The position numbers and the translations under genes were made by a program. A stretch of 64,000 nt of DNA from Pomphorhynchus laevis (Eukaryota; Acanthocephala; Palaeacanthocephala; Echinorhynchida; Pomphorhynchidae). Positions 45,546-57,474 of the stretch are shown here, piece by piece. The notes beneath the pieces were generated by a model, which worked only from the letters and a program-made list of their open reading frames with translations, made no database searches and had not been told where the DNA came from. The stretch spans positions 1 to 64,000 of the forward strand of contig WNNJ02001055.1 in the NCBI GenBank assembly GCA_012934845.2, in the 5' to 3' direction. Each line of letters starts with the position of its first letter. The stretch's first letter is position 1.

Positions 45546-45730
45546 TTATTGGAGCTGGATCAAATAAAATAGGAAAATTTTATTTGATATTTCGCTAGCA
45601 TCTGGTAGTATTTTCAGAAAATTAATTAGGAAGATGATAAATTAAAATAAATTAATTTTCTGAAGATGCTAACAGATGTTAGCGAAATATCAAATAAAAT
45701 TTCTTCCTTTCTTTGATCCAGTTCCAATAA
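45546..45730. repeat. Inverted repeat, about 80-bp arms, 22-bp centre
   Basis: 45546-45627 pairs with 45650-45730 at high identity. The right arm holds CTGAAGA (45660-45666), the perfect stem GCTAAC-AGAT-GTTAGC (45668-45683) and GAAA (45684-45687). A single arm also occurs at 38.90-38.97 kb. The overlapping minus-strand frame 45925-45626 crosses the repeat and is not treated as a gene. Confidence 0.8.
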
Positions 45731-45734
45731 TTCT

Positions 45735-48150
45735 TTATCAATAAATGGATCATTATCAACTATTAAAAAAGTTACAGATGAAAGCCGAATTTGACGTGAT
45801 ATTTGTCTACTTAATTTGTAATTAAAAATGCAAGTACAAAATACTACTCCGATTAGTATGATGTTTATACTAAAGTATTTGATCTTTGGACTACAGTATT
45901 TGATATTTAAACGACCGCATTGCAATTCAACCGAATTGTTATAAATATACTTGATAGATTTTTGTTTTTATAATTTGAATTTGATTATCAAGTATGATTT
46001 TTTATATTTAATTGATGAATTTTAATAGATGCTACTGGATTCTTTGTATAAAATATGGATCAATCGACCGCATTTATTGGTACTTGTTGTTCAATTACGA
46101 TGAAAATACGCTTATTTAATATTTTTTATAAAATAAATTATTTGTATTGCATGTGTTTATAATACTTAACTCACTAATCTTGCCTTAGATTTTAAATTTT
46201 AAAAAATAGACGTTTTGGTAGAAATGATAGTTTTTCATTTCGGTAAAATTGAAGAACAAACTAGAATAATTAAACTTTTTAATATTTTAAAAGTTTTGTC
46301 TTGCTTATCTGTAATATATATTTTTTCAGATTTGAAATATATACAGCATTGAAATATAAGAATTACAAAATAAACGCATATTATTAAAGTAAGTTCAAAT
46401 TATTCTAAATTGTGCAATTATATACTTGGGAAAAGCAAAACTGTAGATATGGAATGCGATAGTAATATTATAATGGATGCTTTGTTTGTAAGCAAATCAT
46501 CATTAACACAAAAATCATTTACAAACCATAAAGTAACGACAAAATTATAATTTATATATTTATAAATACCAAAGATTTATAAATATTTTTACCAATCCAT
46601 AATAACCGTGTAAAATTCCACGGTTTCACTCTTGCCCTGTATGGGTATAACCTTGGCCTGCATTTGAAATTATCTACGAAACCATTCTTTAACATGATGC
46701 CTAATCGTAGTGGTTACTGAACGAAAAAATGTAAATTTAGTATTTGAGAATTAATGCAAAATTATTAAATATTTTAAATTATTATATATTATTAAATACA
46801 AGAATTGTCAATATCCGAATGCATATCCGTATTCGAAGCTTACCTGTATATGTGTGCTTTGCATAGATTCCTTAAGATCTAATCAGCGAAGCATTTTGTG
46901 CAAGCCAATAAAAAAATGCAATTTGTAAAAGCAGCAAATTGTGTTGACCAAACTTTTGTTAAGGACGGCTTAGCCAACCATAAAAAGCTGCACCACTACA
47001 TATTTCACCTTCATGATCAGCTGAAATGTTTAGATTAATATTAGACGGTCCTCTGTCGATTTTGTTAACACTATAATGAATTAGAATGTGAAATAGGTTT
47101 TACTGTTCCTCACTTTTAGATGTATTGATTCCGTCTCTCTCAGCAAATATTGATTGATGTGTGTGCATTCAATGTTCACATTGTGTTTATATTTCAAGAA
47201 TGTGGTGATGGCATGTTTAACACAGATGCTTTGTAGATCAAAGCAACGAAAAGGACTATGACAACATTGTTAAAGACCCAATCTTTTTTATGTTTCGTAG
47301 AAACGAATTATTAGGTTTGTTGCATAATGACTATCAAAATGAAATTAGCATCAAGTTGTCGATAAATGCCAAAATAGAGAGAGCACGAGGTATATTTGTC
47401 CAAAATAATAATAAAGGCTGTTGAAACAAACACATAACAGACGATGGTACAGTAAATGTACTTTGGTTTTAAACATTACAGATATGCATTGTAGTTCAAA
47501 TTATGCATCTACTATGTGTTATGTGAAATATATTTATTTTACTACTTAACTAACATTTCCTACTTTCGTCACAATTTACTTTTATTATTATTTAAAGGAA
47601 ATAGCACACAGGAGCGGGACTTACACTACACTATCTGGTGTAACTGTACTATCACAGATTGGATTTTAAGTATAAAATGTAAAGCCATTTTTTAAGTTTG
47701 CTACTCTTCTTAATCGTATTAAGAAAATGTGTAAAGCATATGTCTCAAACAAATTTATACTAAGTAACGAATCGAAACATTCCCCACCCATGTATACAGA
47801 TTTTGTTACCAAAAGAGCACTTTCGTTCTTTAGTTATTTTTTAATCCTGTATGAGAATATACTGAAATCACGATCAATAGAAAATGCATTCAACACATAA
47901 ACAAAGCGTTGCCAAGACCAGCACACAGAGAGGGTATCTGGGATACATAAATTTCTCATTTAATTTAATCTTACTCTATAAGAATTGAGAATAAGATTTT
48001 GATATTTATCTTGATGCGGATTTTTAATTAAAATAATCACGGATAAAACTTTTTGGTCGGACTAAAAATGACAATTACAGATATAGCATTGTATGTATGT
48101 ACTTTAAAACTATTCGGTATGTAAGGTATGCTCTTGAATAATCAAGATGA
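45735..48150. other. Long A+T-rich intergenic interval
   Basis: No sustained frame on either strand. No repeat partner noticed apart from general AT runs. Possibly intron of an unseen gene, but nothing shows this. Confidence 0.5.
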
Positions 48151-48154
48151 GAAA

Positions 48155-49391
48155 TTAAATAAGCTAACTGAGTCTACGTATTTTATATTGCAAATTAAAA
48201 ATAATGCGAAATAAAAGTTAAATAGTTAAATAATAAAAAATTAATTAATAATAAATAATTTTTATAAGATTTTATATAATTTATATCAAGATGAATTATA
48301 AACTGAAATTAAAAATAAAAATAAATTTTTATGAATTGACTAATAAATAACAGACGTTGTATCAGAATAAGAATTAGAGGTCATCAGGAGGAACTGCTAT
48401 GCTATCATGTTTCGGCCCCTGTTTCTCTACCCAACATAGCAGCGGGCCAAATACATGCTAATGATGTATTTCCTCTGATAAAACTATCTAGTATCTTATT
48501 CTAATACAAAGTATATTATTTATTATCCATCCATAAAAATTTGCCACTTAAGAGTTTAAATTTATTCTTTATATTATTGTGTTGATTTATATATTTTACT
48601 ATTTTCTGCTTGATGCTATTTTTATAGTAACCTAGTTTAAAATATGTATCTATTAAATTATTTAAATGATTTTGAAGAAAGTCAATATCATTACATATTG
48701 TTGCAATTCTTAAAATTTTATTATTTAATGTATTATATTTTATATTATATGGTATGCATGAATGCTCATGCAAAAATATGTTTCTTGTAAATTTAAATAT
48801 GTCATCTTTACGATATAAATTAATAGTAGTTTTAGTTAATGTTAATTTAATGTTCATATCTAGATATACACCTTCTTTATCATTAATATTGGTTTTGTTA
48901 AGAATAAGGCTTTCTGGATAAATTTGTTCACTAATTGAATAAAAATTATTAGAATTAAATACACATATATCATCAATGTATCGAAACATATATTTCATAT
49001 ATTTATATTGTTTAGATTTAGTTTTTACACAGTTATGAACAAATTCATATTCTATAAAGCTTAAAAACAAGTCAGCTATAATTGGGCTACTATTACCACC
49101 CATTGGAACACCTTTTACTTGTCTAAATATTGATGTCCCTACTTTTAAATAATTTTGATTTATCAAAATATTTAAGAATTCTATTAATTCAATATTATCC
49201 GTATATTTATATTTACTTAATGGTTTAAATTTTGTTAGATATGCGTTATAATTATTATAACATATATATGTATATCTTTTTCCGAATATAAGATTAATTA
49301 ATTTTACTAACGCTTCTTTAATATCTACTAAATCCAGATTTGTATAAAGCGTACTAAAATCGTATGTATTTATATTTTGAAAATTTATCCC
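48155..49391 (-). mobile_element. Naiad-like PLE, copy B (5'-truncated)
   Basis: From about 49391 leftwards the sequence matches copy C over the second half of RT (open frame 49166-48516, with QVKGVPMGGNSSPIIADLFL and FRYIDDICVF) and the 3' UTR to TTAGCTTATT near 48155. Only a dozen or so differences from copy C over about 900 bp are visible, so it is young. The endonuclease and the first half of RT were never copied. The pseudoknot strands are at 48394-48401 with 48435-48442, and 48414-48418 with 48444-48448 (one pair shorter). Confidence 0.88.
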
Positions 49392-50650
49392 AAGCGGCGA
49401 AGACCGCGTACATATTCACCTAACACGATTGACCAGTCATTAGTAGTAAATTGTATTAATCTAGTCATCAGATGCACGTGACGAACATTACATTGATTTT
49501 ATTACAGCTACGCCTTAATAATTATAAACGTTAAAGTCATTATTCTTATAATATGATCAACATACCTTATGGAATTACACAATTCTTAATCCGATTATCT
49601 GCAACAAATGAAAGCCCTTTGACATATTATAGTAAATATTACGTCAGTTAGTAAGTCTCAAAGTGTTTGGAACTCATTCTTATACTTTGTAACGTGCTCT
49701 TAACATACGAACTTACATTAAAAGCATAAATTGAAATGTTTCTGAACCAACACCGATTTTGTGTATATAATCATCTCATTTGTGAATGCACCATTTCTGG
49801 GCAGATATAATCAATCTTATATATCAATAGTATATATAATCTTATAATTTAATAATCCAAATATTTACATAGTAAACAATATTAACTATTTTCCAAATTA
49901 TAAAGACTTATATCATTAGAAAAGAGCCAACAACAGACATACCACCTTTTATATTTTCATTTCCAGTTTTACCAGATTTCGCTACAAGTAAAGGATTGGG
50001 ATATTTTCAAAATGGTCAGAGTACTAATATTTGTCTTCAGGCGACTACTGCCATTTAGACTGTATGATAAATCACCATGATTTATGATGAACTACCGACA
50101 TATATGATAGATAAACAGTTCTCACTTCCACTTGCCAGGCGAGGGAAAAGGGCTCTTTAGGAAGGAGACAAATGATCAATAAAATTTCTGATATATGTTC
50201 AATTTGATGGTAAAATAAGCTTTTGCTCAAATCAAATAATAAATTATCGTCATGGTAGTTAATTCTTTAACTTTATTATTAATAGTTTATGTTATTATTA
50301 CACTTCAAAAATTGAACTATTCTAGAATTGCCATTATATGATGGCATAAATATGCTTTTTTTAAAAACTAATGCTTACGAATAATTTCCAAAAAGGGTTT
50401 GGACTATCCTGAAAGGAATTCAGCTACTTTGGAACAATTCGAGACTACAACAATCAAGTTTGATCATGCCACAGTTTCTAAAACAGCTAAACAAATGCGT
50501 AGATGAAAAAATAAATCATTTAATAAGTTTAATTTAAGGCATAATAAAAAAACTCATTTATTATCAGATTATATCAATATATAACCGCAATCGTTGGTTT
50601 AGTATCCCAAAGTTGAGATAATGTTAAAACATCCCAATAACAAACATTGC
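49392..50650. other. Intergenic, nothing recognised
   Basis: AT-rich; no frame or repeat signature found. Confidence 0.5.
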
Positions 50651-50655
50651 TACGA

Positions 50656-51706
50656 CTATTGCTGCTGTATATATGAATATGCACCAAGAAACGTGAAAAT
50701 AATCGTATCCCTCTCTTTATTCTTGACGGATCTAAGAAAGACAATTAAACAGATAATCTGAACAATGTTGTTGAACACTTTGAGCAGATTATATGCACAC
50801 ATGTATTGCATATATTGACTAATTCTTTCTACAACTGCTACTTGACAGCTGACAATTTCGGTGGTATAAAGTTGATCACGGTTCGTGTTTAGTACACTAA
50901 GTATATTTGGCGATTGCTTCTTCTTCTTAAGCCTGTGAAAAGAACATTTCCAATTTGTTGATCCTCGTCGTCGAAGTTCTGCTGATTCCTCTATCGCTTC
51001 TTGATGTTTTGATTGTTTTTGTTGTTGTTCAACCTTATGACAACAATTGTATGCATGCTCTAAATAAATCAGTGAGTGTTCAGCCTTAACGTCATCTAAA
51101 TACATGGCTTTCGACAAAGTCTGCTGAATAAGGTTGTTAACGGCTGCTCTACGCACTATCTGGTGTTTCTGTAGAGTGGCTTTGCCAAATATGTACGTTG
51201 AATAAGAACCACATAAAACGACAATTAAAATAACAATTACGATCAATATAATAGGTATGATCTGTCTGTTCTCTTGACGAAAATTGAGAAAATCCTGTTT
51301 TTCGCTTGTTGATGAATATACACGATCGATAGTTTTCCTGAAGCAAATATTTATATTGCACACAACTCTGATTAATAGAAGTGAGCACAATATTTGAAAA
51401 ATTAACCCGGCGGCAAATATGATTGCATTCAATTGTAGATTTTCAGTAGGTTGTATCCAAAATAATGAAGCTAATTTAGACTCTACTAAATCCGCTTGAA
51501 TTACTCGATTTGAAATATTTTCATTTGCTATGCTCTTTTTTATCTTGCTATATGTAGAGAAACAATGAAAGTAAACGATAAAAGTAGATTGCAATATTTC
51601 CCCGCTCAGCAGATAAGCACTTTGCAAAATTATGAAATCCCTAAGGATTCTAAGCCAACGATCCGGTCGGGGGTATTCTTTCTGCCTACTGATTTCACAC
51701 GGTATT
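50656..51706 (-). CDS. Multi-pass membrane protein, probable exon, family unknown
   Basis: A long open frame (more than 323 codons) without an ATG at its start. It remains open upstream to about 51750, with an acceptor-like TTATTTAG at about 51707, so the exon probably begins at 51706 and reads …EYPRPDRWLRILRDFIIL…. Hydrophobic segments: around the start of the counted frame (LQSAYLLSGEILQSTFIVYF), then about residues 64-92 (AIIFAAGLIFQILCSLLLI), 123-149 (IIPIILIVIVILIVVLCG) and 281-301 (IVQIICLIVFLRS). A Gln/Lys-rich hydrophilic loop lies between the last two. It ends at a normal stop. Likely four membrane spans. I recognise no family; an insect-specific membrane protein is possible. No other exon was identified, and upstream DNA to 52.46 kb shows none. 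Confidence 0.6.
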
Positions 51707-52460
51707 AATCTAAATAATATTTTATTAATCGTACAAAAATAAATAAGTCAAGGAATTAAATTTTTGGAAGATAAGTAAGCAGCAACGCGGAAAATCAATA
51801 AGTACGCACAAATGTTTTAGAAGTAATAAAACACAAATGAAAATATTCAACAAATACAATATATGTACAAAGACAAAATACAATATGCATTGTATTTATC
51901 AACAATAGAATAGCCTTACTTATTTCTGGAATACTGCAATGGTAGTTTGCACTATAAAGAAAATAATTTGTAGAAGTAAGAAACCTAAATTTGACCTTAT
52001 TTTAACTTAATACATGTAAACATAGAATCGATAGTGTAGGTTCATATCGTTTACCGTATCGTGTTTGTAGTTAATCCGCATCAATTGTCAGTCAAGTTCC
52101 GCATGATCAGAGCTAAATAACTAATAATATAATTAAATTATATATTAGGGGTTGTGTCCGTACCTCCTCATGGTGTCCCTGAAAGCGCTCCGCAGAATAT
52201 CATCTGCTGGATGAGCTAAACGTGGACAACTCCCGGTGACAGGCCTATATGACAGGCCGATCAGGAGGATACTAGTAAAAGTCGTTATCAATGGTAAACT
52301 CCTTTAATTTTCGCAATTGAGCTAGGTTGTACACTGAAATTGACGCGGCAGAACTTCTCTGAACTTCTCTATGGACTTCTCAATCGACGCTCAAGCCTTC
52401 CAAACTTTAAGACCAAACTTTAAATGGAAGCTGTGTTTCGCAATAAATTATTTTATGTTT
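51707..52460. other. Intergenic, moderately GC-rich centre
   Basis: 52145-52275 is less AT-rich (CCTCATGGTGTCCCTGAAAG, ACAGGCCTATATGACAGGCC direct repeat) but carries no frame I recognise. The remainder is AT-rich. Confidence 0.45.
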
Positions 52461-52716
52461 TATTGTTAAATCAGCTAACTGAGTCTACGTATTGTTATAT
52501 AATTATAAAATAAACAAAACATAATAATGCTAAATCAAAATTTAATAATTAAATAATAAAATTAATAATTGTTTTTAGATTTTCTATAATTTTAATCAAG
52601 TTAAAAAATAAAAATAAAAATAAAAAATAAAATTTAAAATAAACGTCATTTTTATGAATTGACTAATAAATAACAGACGTTGTATCAGAATAAGAATTAG
52701 AGGTCATCAGGAGGAA

Positions 52717-52773
52717 CTGCTATGCTATCAGGTTTCGGCCCCTAACTCCTCTACCCAACATAGCAGCGGGGCC
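52717..52773 (-). ncRNA. Structured 3' UTR element: H-type pseudoknot
   Basis: In the element's sense strand: GGCCCC (52773-52768), G, CTGCTATG (52766-52759), 16 nt, GGGGCC (52742-52737), GAAACCTGATAG, CATAGCAG (52724-52717). The 6-bp and 8-bp helices interlock as P1-P2-P1'-P2'. Both are perfect here and at 22.8 kb. The same connectivity underlies HDV-like ribozymes, but I see no clear P3 or catalytic C region, so a ribozyme is not claimed. A role in RT recognition of the element's own RNA would be reasonable. Confidence 0.6.
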
Positions 52774-52840
52774 AAATACATGCTAATGATGTATTTCCTC
52801 TGAAATAACTATCTAGTATCTTATTCTAATGCAAAGTATA

Positions 52841-54516
52841 TTATTTATTATTCATCCATAAAAATTTGCCACTTAAGAGTTTAAATTTATTCTTTATATT
52901 ATTGTGTTGATTTATATATTTTACTATTTTCTGCTTGATGTTATTTTTATAGTAACCTAGTTTAAAATATGTATCTATTAAATTATTTAAATGATTTTTA
53001 AGAAAGCCAATATCATTACATATTGTTGCAATTCTTAAAATTTCATTATTTAATGTATTATATTTTATATTATATGGTATGCATGAATGCTCATGCAAAA
53101 ATATGTTTCTTGTAAATTTAAATATGTCATCTTTACGATATAAATTAATAGTAGTTTTAGTTAATGTTAATTTAATGTTCATATCTAGATATACACCTTC
53201 TTTATCATTAATATTGGTTTTGTTAAGAATAAGGCTTTCTGGATAAATGTGCTCACTAATTGAATAAAAATTATTAGAATTAAATACACATATATCATCA
53301 ATGTATCGAAACATATATTTCATATATTTATATTGTTTAGATTTAGTTTTTACACAGTTATGAACAAATTCATATTCTATAAAGCTTAAAAACAAGTCAG
53401 CTATAATTGGGCTACTATTACCACCCATTGGAACACCTTTTACTTGTCTAAATATAGATGTCCCTACTTTTAAATAATTTTGATTTATCAAAATATTTAA
53501 GGATTCTATTAATTCAATTTTATCCATATATTTATATTTATTTGATGGTTTAATTTTTGTTAGATAGGCGTTATAATTATTATAACATATATATGTATAT
53601 CTTTTTCCGAATATAAGATTAATTAATTTTACTAACGCTTCTTTAATATCTACTAAATCTAGATTTGTATAAGCGTACTAAAATCGTATGTATTTATATT
53701 TTGAAAATTTATTCCTTTTGTCTGTTCTAAAAATTCTTTTGTAGAATTAATACTGAAATAGTGTTTTATACCAGTATTAATTTCGATTACCTTGCAATAT
53801 TTTTTAAAATGTGCTTTAATTACTTTAAGTATTTTATTCATATAAACAGAAAGTGGTTTTAATGTACATTTAAACGCACTACATATGAACCTAGGTTTTA
53901 TTGGATTTTTATGTAATTTTGGATTCCAATATAATATAGGTATAGTTTTATTATCTAATTCAACCTTTATACCCTTTTTATCCATTATAGAACAGTGACT
54001 TGTAATAATTGATTCTAAACTCAACTCACTACGTTCATATGCTGGATTTACATTTAAATCATTAGAATTAACCTCTTTCATTAGTATATCATAATAAAGC
54101 TTTTTGCATATGAAGACAAAGTTATTACTAGCTTTATCAATAGTTGTTATTATATAGTTATCCTTTAATTTAGTAAGTTCTTTATACATATCTTTATTAA
54201 TTTTATCTTTCCTTTTATAATTGTTTGTTATTTTCATTTTATTTTTAATTTTATCAAATATATAATCTTTCCAAATTTTTATCTTAGATATATTCGAGCT
54301 TTCACTATTAATCAGCTTACTAAAGTAATCATTTAAGTTATTATATAACGAACTGTATATTTTATTTTTGTCGTTGTTGTTATTTAATCTATATTTATAC
54401 CCTTTCGATAGCAGCTTTCTTAATTCACAATTTTCAATTAATTCTAGATTATGGGTACATATATGTTCATTTATTTTATCAAAACTAAGACTTTTACAAT
54501 TGCATTCTGTTTCCAT
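52841..54516 (-). pseudogene. PLE reverse transcriptase region (copy C)
   Basis: Two open stretches. 54516-53659 carries the fingers part: TTIDKASNNFVFICKK, PILYWNPKLHKNPIKPRFIC, LKPLSVYMNKILK and NINTYDFSTL. 53527-52841 carries the palm: QVKGVPMGGNSSPIIADLFL (motif B in PLE form), MFRYIDDICVFN (catalytic box with both Asp), ESLILNKTN and VYLDMNIKLT (primer grip and thumb). PLE RTs are related to telomerase. Catalytic residues are preserved. The region is broken about once. Confidence 0.85.
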
Positions 54517-55141
54517 TATGTTTCTAATATTATCGTTACATATTGATTTTAATTCTTTATTATAATTACAAATTTTTCGTCCTAATGGTGGTAGGAGTTT
54601 ATACCTTATTTTAGGAATATATTTACTTAAATCTGACCCTATTATTTCTTTACTTTTAGAATTATTTAAAAGTCCGGCTATATTTATGTTATCTATACAT
54701 TTATTAATGAAGTTTATGGTTAATGTATATTTTCTATTGTTATTATTTACATTTATTGTACGATTATAGTATTTTGTATTACAATAACTGTCTATTATAC
54801 AACTTAGCCTATCATAGTCGTTAATTGAATTTTTGATTTATTGAACATATGATATCTTTAGAAAAACTTCTTATATTTACATAAAGATCTTTTAGCTTAT
54901 TATCACTTAAAAGTTGTTTTAATATTTCTAATTGTTCATTTATATACATATCTTTTTTAATATTTTTAACTCTATTTTTCCTATTCCTTTTATCACCATG
55001 ACTTCTTGGTTTGCGTTTAACCGGATTATTATAATATAGTTGTTTATTATGTATTATACTACTTCTGCCAATTCCTTGTACCACGTCATTCAATCCTAAT
55101 GGGTACATGGAATTAAGCGTTTTAATCCAAAAATCTTCTTT

Positions 55142-55540
55142 TTATAATAGTTTTTGATTTAATATAGAAATGTTTTCTTCGATAATATGTTCTAAAATAA
55201 ATAATTTACAGTTTTTAATATCATGTCCTATTAATCTCATATGTTTATGAAATATAGTTTGACTATTATGCTGTATATTATATATGTGTTGCCTAAACCT
55301 AGTTTTTAACATTTGATATGTTTTTCCTATATATTGCAATCCACATGTGCATTGTATTAGATACACTACACCTGCGGTATTGCAGTTACAATTATTATTA
55401 ATATTTAATGAAAAACATTTGTTTGTCGTATTACTTACGATACAATTATTATTATTTATAACATCACAAACTATACAATTTTTTCTGTTACATTTAAAAT
55501 ATCTAAAATTGAAATCATTAGTACTTACGTATTTTTCCAA
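55142..55540 (-). pseudogene. PLE GIY-YIG endonuclease domain, N-terminal position (copy C)
   Basis: Open for about 130 codons. Cys pattern CNRKNCIVCD and NCNCNTAG leads into VVYLIQCTCGLQYIGKT (GIY as VVY, YIG intact), then RFRQHIYNIQ (Arg and His of the catalytic helix) and the HMRLIGHDIKNCKLFILEHI strand. All hallmark residues of the nuclease fold are visible. It would nick target DNA to prime reverse transcription. Its location ahead of RT is the diagnostic feature of the family. Confidence 0.85.
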
Positions 55541-55551
55541 TATACGTATAT

Positions 55552-55776
55552 TATTGCTACGTATAATATTGTATACATATTATAATATTGTATACATATA
55601 ATATTGTATACATTTTATAATATTGTATTCATATAATATTGTATATTATAATATTATGATATGATATAATTATATTATTATATTATATTATAATTATAAT
55701 AATATATTTATATTATAATAATTATTAATAATATAATTATAATATTATTAATAATATTATAATAATATAATATTAG
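55552..55776. repeat. A/T-only tract with ATATTGTATACAT units (left copy)
   Basis: 55552-55608 (TATTGCTACGTATAATATTG onward) is repeated almost exactly at 56503-56558. The remainder is A/T-only. The two tracts bracket the coding-like block at 55777-56335. Confidence 0.85.
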
Positions 55777-56335
55777 AGCATACACTCCATGTGGAGATGG
55801 AGTGTATGCTACAGCCCGTTCCGGAATTGCACAAGTTTATGAATCAAACAACTACGAGAGACAGATCAGCGCGTCTAGATTTTTCATGCTCAGGACTGCA
55901 TGGAGACATTATGGAGCGGTCATTTTTTGACGTTTGTGTATTCAATACTTTTGCTCCATCGTATGCCTGTGGTTCAAGCTCATCCTTCAAATTTCATGAA
56001 AATCGCAAAATTTCAAAATACCAGGAACGAATAAAAGAAATTGATAACGGGTTATTCATTCCGTTGGCGTTTCAACAAGCGGGGGAATAGGACCGGCAGC
56101 ACACTCTTTAATGAAAAGTATATCGCGAAGGATATCAGCTAGAAAGTCTATTCCGTACCATGAAGTAATCAGCGACATGCGAGGCAAACTATCTATATGC
56201 TTAGCAAGGCTTGCCTCAACTTCTTATCGGGCAAGTAGGAGAGCACATATCGTGCTTGGACAGCGATGCGTCGAAGAAAGCTGACTGCAAAACATGTAGA
56301 GGCCCATTTGCGGGAACCCTTTTCAGTTGTAAACG
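55777..56335 (+). pseudogene. Retroelement C-terminal nuclease-like domain (broken)
   Basis: The frame 55791-56090 reads LQPVPELHKFMNQTTTRDRS, ARLDFSCSGLHGDIMERSFFDVCVFNTFAPSY, then KYQERIKEIDNGLFIPLAF. It matches, from memory, a domain common at the C-terminus of RT-bearing ORFs in many invertebrates (LQPLTGE, ARLDIxxxGFW, RAFFDVRVFNPxAPSN, YExRIxEVEHGSFTPLVF), which has a restriction-nuclease-like look (Asp…Asp-x-Arg/Lys). Further pieces to 56.33 kb continue in other frames. Parent element family not settled. A perfect 14-bp hairpin (55777-55810) covers its start. Confidence 0.5.
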
Positions 56336-56339
56336 TTTT

Positions 56340-56600
56340 ATGAGTTAAAAAAATATAACAATATAATAATATTATTATAAATGTTATAATAATATTTATA
56401 ATATTATTAATAATATTATTATATTATAATATATTACAATATAATATAATATATAATATATTATAATATAATATATTATAATATAATATTATATATAATA
56501 TTATTGCTACGTATAATATTGTATACATATTATAATATTGTATACATATAATATTGTAATATTATACGTTTTTTGTTAATAATTAATAATTTTATATTAT
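56340..56600. repeat. A/T-only tract (right copy)
   Basis: Almost pure A/T with ATAATAT periodicity, including the second copy of the TATTGCTACGTATAATATTG unit at 56503-56558. Confidence 0.85.
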
Positions 56601-57115
56601 ATTATGAGCACAGAATTGCCACGATATATGTTTAACTTCGGTATCATTTACTCTCAATATCTATAATGAGTCTTTCGATATTTTTATTTTGAACATTTTA
56701 TTAAAATATACAACAGTTATAACAGTACCTTGATGTTTTTTTGATATACTGTCCACTGACCATCTCTGTCATCCAATAAACACGTATACTTCGAGTGATT
56801 GCAATAAATACACATGTACAGGAACATTAGCTGCTAGATACGAGCTGGGATAGCTTATCGTACGTGCCTCATAATAATCACGTTTATATTGTTAATTTGC
56901 AATAGTTCGTGCAACAACACATCCAAGACCGAATAGACAGTTAAGAAACGTTATTCATCTGTGCAACCACATCTAGCTTCTTCTAAGATTGCAGAAACGA
57001 ATGTAAATTTTTTACTGGATATCGTAAATGATCTTTCATTTTTGTGCAGTTTCGACATTATTTCTAATGTTGAAATTACAATTTAATACATTTCGATAAA
57101 ATGAATGTATGTTTT
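56600..57115. other. Intergenic, nothing recognised
   Basis: No frame or repeat partner seen. Confidence 0.5.
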
Positions 57116-57474
57116 TTGTTATGTAGAATAGACTAGAATAGAATTTATTTAGAGTGGCCTTTGTGGTAAATAGAACCATTTACAGGCCCACTATAAAAAT
57201 TAAAAGACAAGTTTACGTCCGATGAATGCTTGAATTTGTATGTAGAGTTATTGAATTGATTGCGGCTGAAAGTGTTATTTTAGTTCATTTGCAAGAAGTA
57301 TGGCAATCAAGGAAGTTTTGAAGTTTTTAAGCGACGTCAATGATTTTGTGTCTCGAGGAAGTTTGTTCTAAAGGCGTGGTGCAGCGATGGTGAACACACG
57401 ATATCCGTGATTACCGTTGTGACGGGGGACGAAAAGCGAGTAGGAGCGATGACTTTTTAGGGAGAGACCAGTCG

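Larger units (their letters stand above)
52465..55545 (-). mobile_element. Naiad-like PLE, copy C (longest copy; EN upstream of RT)
   Basis: Reading leftwards: Cys-rich segment and GIY-YIG endonuclease (55540-55142), basic linker (55108-54821), mid region, reverse transcriptase (54516-52841 region), then a 3' UTR of about 375 bp with a pseudoknot, ending GACTCAGTTAGCTGATTTAA near 52465. The endonuclease-before-RT order is that of the Naiad/Chlamys group and opposite to canonical Penelope elements. The element looks almost complete, with about three or four breaks in its coding line. It is close in sequence to copy B and the 22.56-kb end, so the family moved recently. The 5' side runs straight into an AT-rich (ATATTGTATAC)n-like tract. 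Confidence 0.88.

Noticed and set aside
45626-45925. Minus-strand 99-codon frame with a hydrophobic segment
   Set aside because: It runs through the arm of an inverted repeat and has no homology or gene context.
52700-52773. PLE 3' UTR as a type II (permuted) hammerhead, since GAAA and CUGAUGA both occur
   Set aside because: The strands next to the two boxes cannot form stem II (GGCC before GAAA, CCUC after CUGAUGA).
52717-52773. PLE 3' UTR as a bona fide HDV-like ribozyme
   Set aside because: Strand order fits, but P3, P1.1 and the catalytic C region are not recognisable; kept as a pseudoknot only.
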